Assembly (NCBI RefSeq): GCF_900230225.1
Contig: NZ_OCNH01000004.1
Span: 310,001-374,000, forward strand
Direction of reading: 5' to 3'
Source of the DNA: Spirosoma fluviale
Lineage (GTDB): Bacteria > Bacteroidota > Bacteroidia > Cytophagales > Spirosomataceae
Length of the DNA: 64,000 nt
This document shows positions 51,362 through 60,158 of this stretch, in pieces. The first letter of the stretch is position 1; every line of letters starts with the position of its first letter. A model generated the notes under the pieces. That model worked only from the letters and a program-made list of their open reading frames with translations. It did no database searches and was not told where the DNA came from. The position numbers and the translations under genes were made by a program.

Positions 51362-52792
51362 ATGAAAGTACTTTTATCCAAAGCTATCCAGCTTCTTATG
51401 CTGACTGGCTTGGTGGGCGTTTTATCGGGGTGTACCGCTTTTTTCTTTCAACCAACGAAGGCTCGTCGCGCTCGTTTGGGAGAAGAAACACCGGTTACGG
51501 CGGACTTACACCGATTGCCGGTTGCCAAAGAAAAAATCATCACTGCCGTTTATAAATTCCGGGACTTAACGGGCCAATACAAGCAAATAGAAGCGGGTTC
51601 TACGTTCTCGACTGCGGTTACCCAGGGAACTACCAACATACTGCTAAAAGCGCTGGAAGAGAGTGGCTGGTTTTTGCCCATTGAGCGCGAAAACGTTAGC
51701 AATCTGCTCAATGAACGAAAGATTGTACGCTCCAGCGTAGCTCAATATAAAGAGGGTGAAAACCTGCCTCCCCTGCTGTTTGCCGGTATAATTCTGGAAG
51801 GTGGCGTTGTTTCGTACGATGCCAATATCATAACCGGCGGTGGCGGTCTCCAGTACTTTAGCGCCGGGGGGTCAACGCAGTATCGCCAAGACCGGGTAAC
51901 GGTCTATCTGCGGGCTGTGTCCACAAAATCAGGAAAGATTCTCAAAACGATCTACACCTCCAAAACCATTCTGTCGCAAACGGTTAACGCCAGTTTGTTT
52001 CGCTACGTGACCTTTAAACGGCTCCTCGAAACCGAGACTGGCCTGACCACTACCGAACCAGGCCAGCTGGCCGTTACAGAGGCCATCGAAAAAGCCGTTC
52101 AGGGCCTGATTATCGAAGGTGTGCGGGATGGGCTATGGTCCGCAGCCGATAACCAGACTGCTGCCATGCAGGCCGTCGTTAAAGATTATGAGAAAGAGAA
52201 AACCGTAATGAGCGAAACGGATGTGTATGGCATACGCTCCGAAGTAGCCCCGCCGTTTTTGAGCGTACAAGCCTATGCCGGTGCCATGCGGTATTATGGC
52301 GACTACGCACGCCATACCATCAAAGGCAGTTATGGTGCCTCCGTAGACTTTCATATTACGCCCGCTTTTGGCGTTCAGGTGAACGGAGCCACCGGCGTTC
52401 TGGCCAGTGAAGGTGCTTTTTCGAAGAACATCACCTCCCTGGAAGGCAACCTTATTTTTCGGCTAACACCCTATCAACGCTGGACGTCCCTGCTATTTGC
52501 GGGTGCCGGTGCTGTTTCGCAAAGTGGTTCATCGCCCTTCCAGTGGCAGGGAGCCAGTTACTTACAAGCGCAGGGAGGAGTTGGGGTGCAGTTTTCCCCA
52601 AGCAAGGTAATCGGGTTCCGCTCTACCTTGTCTTACAACCAGCCCTTTACAGATGCCCTCGACAGCAGAGTGGCTGGCACCCGTAACGACTACTACCTGC
52701 GGGGAACACTGGGCGTGGTTTTCCATATTGGCCGGTTCTCCCCACCTAAGGTCAAGCCACTCACCCCTCAACAACCGGTAACCAATAAGTAA
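51362..52792 (+). CDS. csgG: Curli secretion channel CsgG with C-terminal barrel-like extension
   Basis: The 476-residue lipoprotein (lipobox VLSGC) contains the CsgG domain: VAKEKIITAVYKFRDLTGQY, AVTQGTTNILLKALEESGWF, IERENVSNLLNERKIVR and LLFAGIILEGGVVSYDANI, ending near residue 270. E. coli CsgG is about 277 residues. From residue 283 (MSETDVYGIRSEVAPP) there are about 190 more residues with alternating beta-strands (LSVQAYAGAMRYYGDYA, YGASVDFHITPAFGVQVNG, YYLRGTLGVVFHIGRF) like an eight-stranded outer-membrane beta-barrel. The fusion is in one frame, so it is a real extension. Confidence 0.9.
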   Translation: MKVLLSKAIQLLMLTGLVGVLSGCTAFFFQPTKARRARLGEETPVTADLHRLPVAKEKIITAVYKFRDLTGQYKQIEAGSTFSTAVTQGTTNILLKALEESGWFLPIERENVSNLLNERKIVRSSVAQYKEGENLPPLLFAGIILEGGVVSYDANIITGGGGLQYFSAGGSTQYRQDRVTVYLRAVSTKSGKILKTIYTSKTILSQTVNASLFRYVTFKRLLETETGLTTTEPGQLAVTEAIEKAVQGLIIEGVRDGLWSAADNQTAAMQAVVKDYEKEKTVMSETDVYGIRSEVAPPFLSVQAYAGAMRYYGDYARHTIKGSYGASVDFHITPAFGVQVNGATGVLASEGAFSKNITSLEGNLIFRLTPYQRWTSLLFAGAGAVSQSGSSPFQWQGASYLQAQGGVGVQFSPSKVIGFRSTLSYNQPFTDALDSRVAGTRNDYYLRGTLGVVFHIGRFSPPKVKPLTPQQPVTNK

Positions 52793-52835
52793 CGAGTCTA
52801 TCCACTGCGATTAGCCACAGATCTCAAAATTTCTA

Positions 52836-54368
52836 ATGAAATACTTTATCTATTTAACCATTCTGGCGGCTGCCCTGATTGGCCTCTGGAGTTGCAATGA
52901 AGAAACATTCGTTACCCCGGTTCAACTCACCAGCGTTCGGGGACGGGTTCTTTACAGCACCACGCAGCAACCCGTTCGGAATGCTACCGTAACCTTGTCG
53001 CCCACCAGCCGGGTTATTTCAACGGACTCGTCTGGTTATTTTCGGTTTGATAGCGTTCTGGTTGGTAGTTATACCATTCAGGTGGCCAAAGCCAACTACG
53101 GAACGGGTATAGGCACGGTTTCGGCCACGGCCGATGCCTCTGCGCTGGTAACCATTTTAGTAACGGAAGATGCCGCGCTCAACAGGCCACCAACGTCTCC
53201 CACGCTGGTATCGCCTGCCACCAATACAACCCTGCAATCAACGACAGCCACGCTCAAATGGAGCGCTACCGACCCTAATCGGGATAGCCTTACGTATGAT
53301 GTATTGCTGTTTAAAGGAGGAAGCGCCACGCCCACGGCCTCCTTTACGGGGCTCACCGTTGACACCCTGAACGTGTCGGCTCTGGAGTATAACACCACCT
53401 ATCTGTGGCAGGTGATCGTAAAGGACAAAGTCAATACCGTCAATGGCCCGATCTGGTCATTCAGGATTGGTGAAGTACCCGACTACAGCTTCTTTTTTGC
53501 GCGCCGAACCAACGGTCAATACCAGATCTTTTCCGCCAGCGCAACCGGACAGACCGTTCAACTTACCCGCGACGGCAGCAACTGGCGACCCGTGGCCAGC
53601 CCGAACCGACAACAGATTGCGTTTATTTCAAACGTAAATACCGAATTGCATTTGTATGTCATGAATGCCAACGGCACCAATATTCGTCAGGTTACTACGG
53701 TACCCATTGCCGGTTTGTACCAGACAGACCTGTCGTTCAGCTGGTCGCCGGATGGTACCCAGTTGCTTTACCCGAGCAACGACCGTCTGTATGCCGTTCG
53801 TACCGATGGTACCGGGTTGCGCGTGGTAAGCCAGGCATCCGGTGGGCGGGTGTTTGCCGGTTGCGACTGGACTCCGCAGGGCAACCGGATAGCCGCCCGG
53901 ACAACCGGCACCAGTGTGTATGACAATGAAATTACGACCTTCCAGGCCGATGGCTCAGCATCCAGGCTGGTCTATAGCCAGCGGTCGGCCCGGGTTGGGA
54001 ATCCTGCCTTTTCGGTTGATGGCCGCCGGTTGGTGTTCTCGGCCGACTCAAGCAACTTCATGAATGAACAGGGTCGCCAGCTCGATGCCCGGCTTTATCT
54101 GCTCGATCTGAATACGAACGGAATCATCAGTTTATCGTCCAGTCAAAGTTCGTCGGGTACGGGGGCTTCGGGTAAACCTGCCGGGACTAACGACATCGAC
54201 CCTCGTTTTTCACCCAACGGTGCGCAGCTCATTTTTACAAATACCGATAACACCGGCAACGGGGTACGCTCCGTGTATACACTGGACCTGAACTTTAGCA
54301 CGGGGCAAAGCGTCTCCTCAAACCGCAAGCTCCTGTTTACGGCTGCCGAAATGCCCTATTGGCGATAG
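52836..54368 (+). CDS. Lipoprotein with CarboxypepD-like, FnIII and propeller domains, curli-linked
   Basis: The 510-residue lipoprotein (lipobox LWSC) has a carboxypeptidase-regulatory-like module (VRGRVLYSTTQQPVRNATV, TDSSGYFRFDSVLVGSYTI) at residues 30-110. An FnIII-like part follows at 115-210 (PTSPTLVSPATN, LKWSATDPNRDSLTYDVLL). A TolB-like propeller from 220 on shows FSWSPDGTQLLYPSND, GCDWTPQGNRIAARTTG and DPRFSPNGAQLIFTN. It is 43 bases after csgG in the same direction, so it belongs to the curli cluster. It may bind the fibre or cell surface; function is not known. Confidence 0.85.
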   Translation: MKYFIYLTILAAALIGLWSCNEETFVTPVQLTSVRGRVLYSTTQQPVRNATVTLSPTSRVISTDSSGYFRFDSVLVGSYTIQVAKANYGTGIGTVSATADASALVTILVTEDAALNRPPTSPTLVSPATNTTLQSTTATLKWSATDPNRDSLTYDVLLFKGGSATPTASFTGLTVDTLNVSALEYNTTYLWQVIVKDKVNTVNGPIWSFRIGEVPDYSFFFARRTNGQYQIFSASATGQTVQLTRDGSNWRPVASPNRQQIAFISNVNTELHLYVMNANGTNIRQVTTVPIAGLYQTDLSFSWSPDGTQLLYPSNDRLYAVRTDGTGLRVVSQASGGRVFAGCDWTPQGNRIAARTTGTSVYDNEITTFQADGSASRLVYSQRSARVGNPAFSVDGRRLVFSADSSNFMNEQGRQLDARLYLLDLNTNGIISLSSSQSSSGTGASGKPAGTNDIDPRFSPNGAQLIFTNTDNTGNGVRSVYTLDLNFSTGQSVSSNRKLLFTAAEMPYWR

Positions 54369-54413
54369 TACGCTGGTTAACAAATTGCAGGCGCTATGAT
54401 GGTTTGTCAATAC

Positions 54414-55835
54414 TTATCGACGGTTATGCGAGTACACAGCAAATCGGCCGTCATAATACGTTAATTTATAGAAGGGTAGCGTGGTAGTGCCTGGTTTTGG
54501 GTAGAACGCTTCCGGTCTGTATACGTAGTCAAGAAGTATAAAATCGGCTTTGTGATGATTTGCCCAGACGGGCAAATCATCCTGTTGTGTAGAGTAATTG
54601 ATGAAATTCTCGTGACACAATAAGCGGGGGTACTGGTCGTACTCGTCAAAGAAAAACGTAAGCGGCACCAACCCTGTCGCGTTGCCGGGAATGTAAGGAC
54701 GTAATTTCTGGTAGGCTACCGGCAAACTACCGAGGGCGTAATTCCTGTAAATTATTTCTACAGTCCCATAAAGGCCAATAATGAAATACGCAGCCAGGAC
54801 GCTTCGTAATCCCCAACTCATGAATGGATTGCTGTAGTAAAGCTCATACAGAATAACCAGCATAAACGGCATAAAGAGAGGCATGTAACTCCCGGAACCA
54901 TGCTTTGTAATGATCCAGAACGAAATCAGCAGAATTATCGGATATACTTTTATCAGACGGGGTAACTGGTGGATAAACCGGCGCTGGTGCCAAAGCATGA
55001 ATACCAACAAGCCAGATAAGGCAGCCTGTTCGGGAGATTCAAAAAACATTTTGGGAAAAGTAAGCATGACCACCAACTTGGAATGCCAGCCAAAAGCAGT
55101 TTGGGTAGCTGGATCGTGGCGAAATTGATAATACCAGATTGAGAATCCATCTTTTGCCTGTACAATGTCAATGAAGTACCCTGACAGGGTCAACCCTCCC
55201 ACAATTGAAAAGAGAACGGCTTCTTTAAATCGACGGGTGTACAGATAAGTACCCGCACCGGCAATCAGGTAGATGACCCCATTAAGATGGCACAGCATGG
55301 CTAGGCCAGCTAATAAGCCGGCAAGCGCAGCACTGCGCAGTGGATGACTCCCGGGCTTAAGGCACAAAAATGAACCGAAGCCCAATGCCGCCAGCATCAG
55401 TTCAGGACGGTTTTCAAAGCTCAATCTGATCAACAATCGATTCGAAAAGATCAGGATCAAAACCAGGAAAATAAAATAAAGCGGATTTAGTTTATTCTTC
55501 TGGCGGATATAAGCTGTGATTTCGACAAGGATAATTACAAACGGAATCAACCCTACAAATTGAACGGTTGGCAGGCCAAAGCCAAATAACTTAATTAATC
55601 CAGCGCCGAAAAGCAGAAACAGTTTGTGGCTAACCAGCAATTGATTTTCCCAGCCAAGAGTACCTCTAAAAAACTCGGAGCGAATCAGTCCATCTTTTTG
55701 TAACCAATACGATTGCTCGGCGAACCAGGCATCGTCGCCCGTTGGCGTTCGATGCCATAGCGTCAACAGGAACAAAAAAAACAGAACGGAAAGAATTGTT
55801 ACCAGAAATCGAGGAGTAAATAGCACAACAGCCAA
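54414..55835 (-). CDS. GT-C type membrane glycosyltransferase-like protein (GT39/ArnT-like)
   Basis: The 473-residue protein has about ten membrane helices (FLVTILSVLFFLFLLTLWH, VGLIPFVIILVEITAYI, AVLFSIVGGLTLSGYFIDIV and others). The first extracytoplasmic loop contains TPTGDDAWFAEQSYWL with the acidic pair used as catalytic base in GT-C enzymes. These use polyprenyl-phosphate sugars to modify lipids, proteins or polysaccharides; the window has a GT2 at 21.7 kb that might make the donor. It converges with the curli-linked lipoprotein gene; the acceptor is unknown. Confidence 0.78.
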   Translation of the reverse strand: MAVVLFTPRFLVTILSVLFFLFLLTLWHRTPTGDDAWFAEQSYWLQKDGLIRSEFFRGTLGWENQLLVSHKLFLLFGAGLIKLFGFGLPTVQFVGLIPFVIILVEITAYIRQKNKLNPLYFIFLVLILIFSNRLLIRLSFENRPELMLAALGFGSFLCLKPGSHPLRSAALAGLLAGLAMLCHLNGVIYLIAGAGTYLYTRRFKEAVLFSIVGGLTLSGYFIDIVQAKDGFSIWYYQFRHDPATQTAFGWHSKLVVMLTFPKMFFESPEQAALSGLLVFMLWHQRRFIHQLPRLIKVYPIILLISFWIITKHGSGSYMPLFMPFMLVILYELYYSNPFMSWGLRSVLAAYFIIGLYGTVEIIYRNYALGSLPVAYQKLRPYIPGNATGLVPLTFFFDEYDQYPRLLCHENFINYSTQQDDLPVWANHHKADFILLDYVYRPEAFYPKPGTTTLPFYKLTYYDGRFAVYSHNRR

Positions 55836-56203
55836 TTAAGGTAAAGACCTTGCACCTTGCGTGTAAAGCCTTTGTAAAATAATCGTCATTTCATTAATTA
55901 TATGAATTTATTTTAATAATACCAAATGTCAATCTATTACTATTCTAATTATTGTTAACATTTAATAAAATTTCGTTTCTATAAGTAAATAAATCAATAC
56001 TACTTCACAAGCTGGCGAATATGTTTTTAAATAACCCTGTCGACGCTGGCGGAGAAAGCGTAGTGATTCTGTTCCAGCTAAAACCATAAACCTTATCGAT
56101 CTAACATAAGCGCCAACGGGCAGTTTTAACAAAAGGATAACACTTGGCTAGGCGACACGTTCGCGTATTAAACCTGCTCGCCTGCCTATTCTTTTGCGAT
56201 TCT
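55836..56203. other. Intergenic region between divergent GT-C and MscS genes
   Basis: An AT-rich 370-base space between divergently read genes; it must hold promoters for both, but none matches the consensus well. No repeat was recognised. Confidence 0.5.
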
Positions 56204-58546
56204 ATGTTTATCAGGCAAATCACTAATTTATTACTCGTACTCGTCCTTTTTCAGAGTGTAACGGTTCCCGCAATGGCTCAGGATACGGACACCACGAGCG
56301 AGACACGGGTGTCTCAAGCCATTCCGGATACGCTTTTATTTAAAATTCAGAAGGCTCAGTCCGTCATTTCCCAGATCAAAGCGGCCAACAAACGCAGGTA
56401 CGGTATCTCCCGGATACGATCGGGGCTGGCGGATGTAAAAGCGAACCTCGCCCCTATTGCCGCCGACATGCGGGCTCATGGCAAAGAAGTCGACACCAAA
56501 AACCTGGTCAACTACAGCCTGATTCTGAATGATGGACTGAAAAAACTGACCGATTGGCGAACAACGCTTTCCAAATCGAACAATTACTTACAATCAAACC
56601 TGGACCAGGTGCTTGCCCTGAGCACCGATTCATTATTGACAATAAATGGAAACGACACGACCGACAGGAAGCTATATGCCGACCAGCTCAGGAGTATTAA
56701 ATTTCAGTTGCAGGATGCAGGCACCCGAACCAGTGCCCAGTTGGACACAGTAAGTCGTTTGCTGGCCGATGTATCAGGCACTTATTTAACGATTAGCAAC
56801 CTGCAAACGGCGATCAACGACCGGCTACAGAAATCATCGGAAAATACATTTCAGAAAGGAGCCCCCTATTTGTGGGAAGCCCCTGCTTCACTGTCGCTTG
56901 CCGATCTGCCCACACTCCTTCAATCAAGCTTTCAGGGACAAAGTAAAATATTCACGTATTTCGTATCCGCCACCTGGGACAACCGCATTCTGCTCATTAT
57001 GCTGTGCGGCTTGTTCTTTGCCTGGGTATTTTTCAACTACAAAAAAGCCCAAAGACCTTCACCACGGCAGAAGATAAACCCGCAGCGTTTCAGCTACCTG
57101 AAACCACTGCCGGTGGTTGCCACGCTTATTGTATTGCTCAACCTGACGCCCCTGTTTGAGCCACAATCGCCTTCGCTGTACGTCGAGATTACCCAGTTTC
57201 TGTTGTTTATCGTGCTCACCGTACAATTTTGGTCGCGGTTTTCCCGGCACGAGCTTCGGATGTGGCTCCTGATTGGCACCATGTACATGCTGCTGGTGAT
57301 TGCCAATGCGCTGGTTGGTGATCCGCTGTTTATGCGCCTTGGCCTGATTGCCCTGAACATCGGCTTTATCTATATCGGCATCGTATTTTCCCGCCGGTTA
57401 CCCCGCCAGCACATCAGCGCCAGGGTTGTTCGGGTTGTGACGACCCTATACATGATACTCCACATCCTGGCCATCATTCTCAATATTCTCGGGCGCATCA
57501 GCCTAGCCAAAACGTTTGGGATAACCGCCGTTATCGGGCTGATTCAGCTAACGGCGCTGGGTGCTTTTATCGAAGTAATTCTGGAAACGCTCGATTTACA
57601 GATCAACCTGAGTACCAGTGCGGAGGGATTATTTTCCAGGGTCAACATCAACCACATCCGCCGGTCGTTCCGGAAAGGACTTTCCTTTATAGCGGTTACG
57701 TTGTGGCTGATCGTCTTTTTTATCAACATCGGTGCGGCCGATACGGTCTTTAACATCCTCCATCACATTCTCACCAGACCGCGTTCGTTTGGCAGCCTGA
57801 CATTTACGCTGAGCAATGTACTGTCGTTCTCGATCATCATTTACCTGTCGAGCCTGTTGCAGAAAAACATCGGGCTCCTGTTTGGCGAGAGTCAGCTCCC
57901 TAGCGAAACCGAAGAAATTGGGCAACTAAGTTCGGTGCTGGCGCTGGTTCGGCTGGTGATCGTTATTGCCGGGGTATTACTGGCTATCGCTACCTCCGGC
58001 ATTTCGGTCGATAAGTTTACGGTTGTTCTGGGCGCGCTCAGCGTAGGAATTGGCCTGGGTATGCAGAACATCGTAAGCAACTTTGTATCGGGCGTTATCC
58101 TGATTTTCGAGAAACCGTTCAAGATCGGCGATTACGTGGAACTGGCTGATAAAAAAGGCCGGATTCGCGACATTGGCATCCGCTCCAGCCGGATGATTAC
58201 CCCACAAGGCTCGGAAGTAATTATTCCCAACGGCGACTTATTATCCAACCGGCTCGTCAACTGGACATCGGGTGATACCTACCTGAAAACAGAATTTACG
58301 CTGAAAGTAAGCCTGGACTCCGACTTAGACGTCGTTCAGGAGATCATAAATAAAGAAGTAAGTCAGTTGGAGGGAACCCTGCATAATCGACCGGCAGAAG
58401 TAACCGTCACGGGTATTGGCGGGGCCAGCGTAGACCTTAAGGTGCAGGTATGGCTGACAAGCGTATACGCCGAAGTGGCCCTTAAAAGCCAGTTGCTGCA
58501 ACGGCTGCTCACGGCTTTTAAAGGAGCCAATATTACGCTGGTTTAA
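56204..58546 (+). CDS. MscS-family mechanosensitive channel with large periplasmic domain
   Basis: ATG 56204 (MFIRQITNLLLVLVLFQSVT) provides the signal peptide; a TTG at 56144 is less likely. Of 780 residues, about 30-230 form a periplasmic helical domain (VISQIKAANKRRYGISRIRS). About ten membrane helices follow. The C-terminal MscS core shows GVLLAIATSGISVDKFTVVL, GALSVGIGLGMQNIVSNFVSG (pore-lining TM3), VILIFEKPFKIGDYVEL and IIPNGDLLSNRLVNW. It would open under osmotic downshift and resembles the MscK/YbiO class in architecture. It converges with the oxidoreductase gene. Confidence 0.9.
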   Translation: MFIRQITNLLLVLVLFQSVTVPAMAQDTDTTSETRVSQAIPDTLLFKIQKAQSVISQIKAANKRRYGISRIRSGLADVKANLAPIAADMRAHGKEVDTKNLVNYSLILNDGLKKLTDWRTTLSKSNNYLQSNLDQVLALSTDSLLTINGNDTTDRKLYADQLRSIKFQLQDAGTRTSAQLDTVSRLLADVSGTYLTISNLQTAINDRLQKSSENTFQKGAPYLWEAPASLSLADLPTLLQSSFQGQSKIFTYFVSATWDNRILLIMLCGLFFAWVFFNYKKAQRPSPRQKINPQRFSYLKPLPVVATLIVLLNLTPLFEPQSPSLYVEITQFLLFIVLTVQFWSRFSRHELRMWLLIGTMYMLLVIANALVGDPLFMRLGLIALNIGFIYIGIVFSRRLPRQHISARVVRVVTTLYMILHILAIILNILGRISLAKTFGITAVIGLIQLTALGAFIEVILETLDLQINLSTSAEGLFSRVNINHIRRSFRKGLSFIAVTLWLIVFFINIGAADTVFNILHHILTRPRSFGSLTFTLSNVLSFSIIIYLSSLLQKNIGLLFGESQLPSETEEIGQLSSVLALVRLVIVIAGVLLAIATSGISVDKFTVVLGALSVGIGLGMQNIVSNFVSGVILIFEKPFKIGDYVELADKKGRIRDIGIRSSRMITPQGSEVIIPNGDLLSNRLVNWTSGDTYLKTEFTLKVSLDSDLDVVQEIINKEVSQLEGTLHNRPAEVTVTGIGGASVDLKVQVWLTSVYAEVALKSQLLQRLLTAFKGANITLV

Positions 58547-58640
58547 GGGGCATGGGGCAGAGTGGGGTTAGGCACATAGCTTGTCCCTGACCCAGCTAAC
58601 CCTATGCCCAAACCCCTCAGCCCTATGCCCCCTGCCCCGT
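58547..58640. repeat. GGGGCATGGGGCAG / CCCTATGCC repeat
   Basis: GGGGCATGGGGCAGAGTGGG pairs partly with CCCTATGCCCAAACCCC and CCCTATGCCCCCTGCCCC. It is the same family as 23596-23641 and 25213-25311. The repeat overlaps the last codons of the next gene on the minus strand and supplies its TAG stop. Confidence 0.65.
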
Positions 58641-59828
58641 CAGTACTGACTTATCGAGTATCTGAACGACATCTTTCGTCGGTACTTTCTGACCGGTTCG
58701 GGCGGCTTCGAAAATAGCTTCGATCAGTTGGACATCCCGCTTACCCAGTTCGCCGGGTACGGTTGTTGGTTTATTTTGTAAGATACAATTGGCAAAGGCA
58801 TCCATCTGATGCGCCTGTTGCGGCACATTTTCAATGTCCATTTTCCCCTCGCTTGTTTTCCCTTCCAGGCCGGAATAGGCATAAGCCGGGGAGAGTTCAA
58901 ACCAGCCTTTGGCGGCTTCGGCCCGCAGCTTGTTGTATTTATCGTTGAAACTGGCTTTGCAGGCGGCTATGGTCCCGTCCGGGAAGTACAGGCTGAAATC
59001 CATGCCCTCTTCTATTTTGCTGAACTTTTCGGCATCCGTAACCGGGTGTTTCCGGGCCGTAACGGCAATGGGAATCTGGCCTTTGGTATAAACGGCTCCC
59101 TGTATGCAGTATACACCTACATCGCGTAAGGGGCCACCCCCGCCTACTCCTCTGCCCAGTCGCCAGGGCGAGCTTTCATCCTGAACCTGCCCATTCTCGG
59201 CCACAATCCGGTTTATTTTTCCGAACGTTTCCTCCTGACCCAGCCGCATCATTTCCTGATTATGGGGCTCAAAGTGCAGCCGATAACCGATTGATAGTTG
59301 TCGATTGGCCTTTTTACAGGCGTCGATCATCTGCTGGCATTCTTCCGCATTCATGGCCATCGGCTTTTCGCAGATAACGTGCTTGCCCGCTTTAGCCGCC
59401 CGAATCGTGTATTCGGCGTGCATGGAGTTTGGGAGCACCACGTACACAATATCGATGTCCGGGTTGTCGACGATTTTATCGAACGTCTTGTAGTCGTAGA
59501 TATTCTTGTCGGGAATATTGTACTTCTTTTTCCAGGTCTCGGCTTTATCGGGCGTGCCCGTTACGATACCCGCCAGTCGGCAGTTGGTCGTCTTTTCCAG
59601 CGCGGGTGCCAATTGACCTTCGCTGTATTGGCCAAGCCCCACCAGCGCAACCCCCAGCTTACGGGTTGAGCCATCGGTGGTTGTGGTAGACGTTGCGGAC
59701 TCGGCCGTTGATTGATCGCTTTTGCCCCCGCAGCTTTGCAGGCCCAGTACAGACAGTCCGGGAAGTATGACCGATGCCGCCCCCATCTGGTGAATGAACT
59801 GGCGACGTGAGTGAGAAGATTGTTCCAT
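58623..59828 (-). CDS. Exported Gfo/Idh/MocA family oxidoreductase
   Basis: ATG 59828 (MEQSSHSRRQFIHQMGAASV) is preferred over 59906 and gives a Tat signal followed by a lipobox (LGLQSC); the product has 401 residues. The NAD(P)-binding part reads LGVALVGLGQYSEGQLAPAL, and the family motif HVICEKPMAMNAEECQQMI contains the catalytic EKP lysine; later GRGVGGGGPLRDVGVYCIQG and GMDFSLYFPDG complete the fold. These enzymes oxidise or reduce sugars or inositols; export suggests a bound cofactor as in glucose-fructose oxidoreductase. It precedes no partner directly but lies beside the glucan-use genes. Confidence 0.88.
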   Translation of the reverse strand: MEQSSHSRRQFIHQMGAASVILPGLSVLGLQSCGGKSDQSTAESATSTTTTDGSTRKLGVALVGLGQYSEGQLAPALEKTTNCRLAGIVTGTPDKAETWKKKYNIPDKNIYDYKTFDKIVDNPDIDIVYVVLPNSMHAEYTIRAAKAGKHVICEKPMAMNAEECQQMIDACKKANRQLSIGYRLHFEPHNQEMMRLGQEETFGKINRIVAENGQVQDESSPWRLGRGVGGGGPLRDVGVYCIQGAVYTKGQIPIAVTARKHPVTDAEKFSKIEEGMDFSLYFPDGTIAACKASFNDKYNKLRAEAAKGWFELSPAYAYSGLEGKTSEGKMDIENVPQQAHQMDAFANCILQNKPTTVPGELGKRDVQLIEAIFEAARTGQKVPTKDVVQILDKSVLTGQGA

Positions 59829-60158
59829 AACGCTGATGAATTTGGCCAGAGAAAACGACCCTTGAGACGTTGACGTCGCACCTGTTTCAACCCCATCCAA
59901 AGCCAAATGTTCGGTTGTGGGCGGGTTTATTGACTATTTGGCCTCGAACCTGTTTAAAGTTTTGATTCTATTAATAAAGGTGGCTTTGAGGCTGTAGTAC
60001 CGACCGTCCCGGTCGGTACTACAGCCTCAAAGCCACCTTTCAACCTATTTTAGAAAAGTTTAAACTGGTTTCTCTGTAAATCAGGAACTCCCCACCCAAA
60101 AAGCAGACGCGAGTAAGCCTTTCGGATAGGGAGTCGAGAAGTGAAATGAGTTCGTTTA
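59829..60158. other. Intergenic region upstream of the oxidoreductase gene
   Basis: This 330-base gap holds the upstream leader of the oxidoreductase gene and the long palindrome at 59976-60040; otherwise there is no recognisable gene. Confidence 0.6.
59976..60040. repeat. Perfect long palindrome (about 31-bp stem)
   Basis: AAAGGTGGCTTTGAGGCTGT (continuing AGTACCGACCG) is matched exactly by CGGTCGGTACTACAGCCTCA continuing AAGCCACCTTT, with TCC as the loop. The copy is clean, so it is recent or kept by selection. It may be an end of a mobile element or a hairpin of the REP type. Confidence 0.9.
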
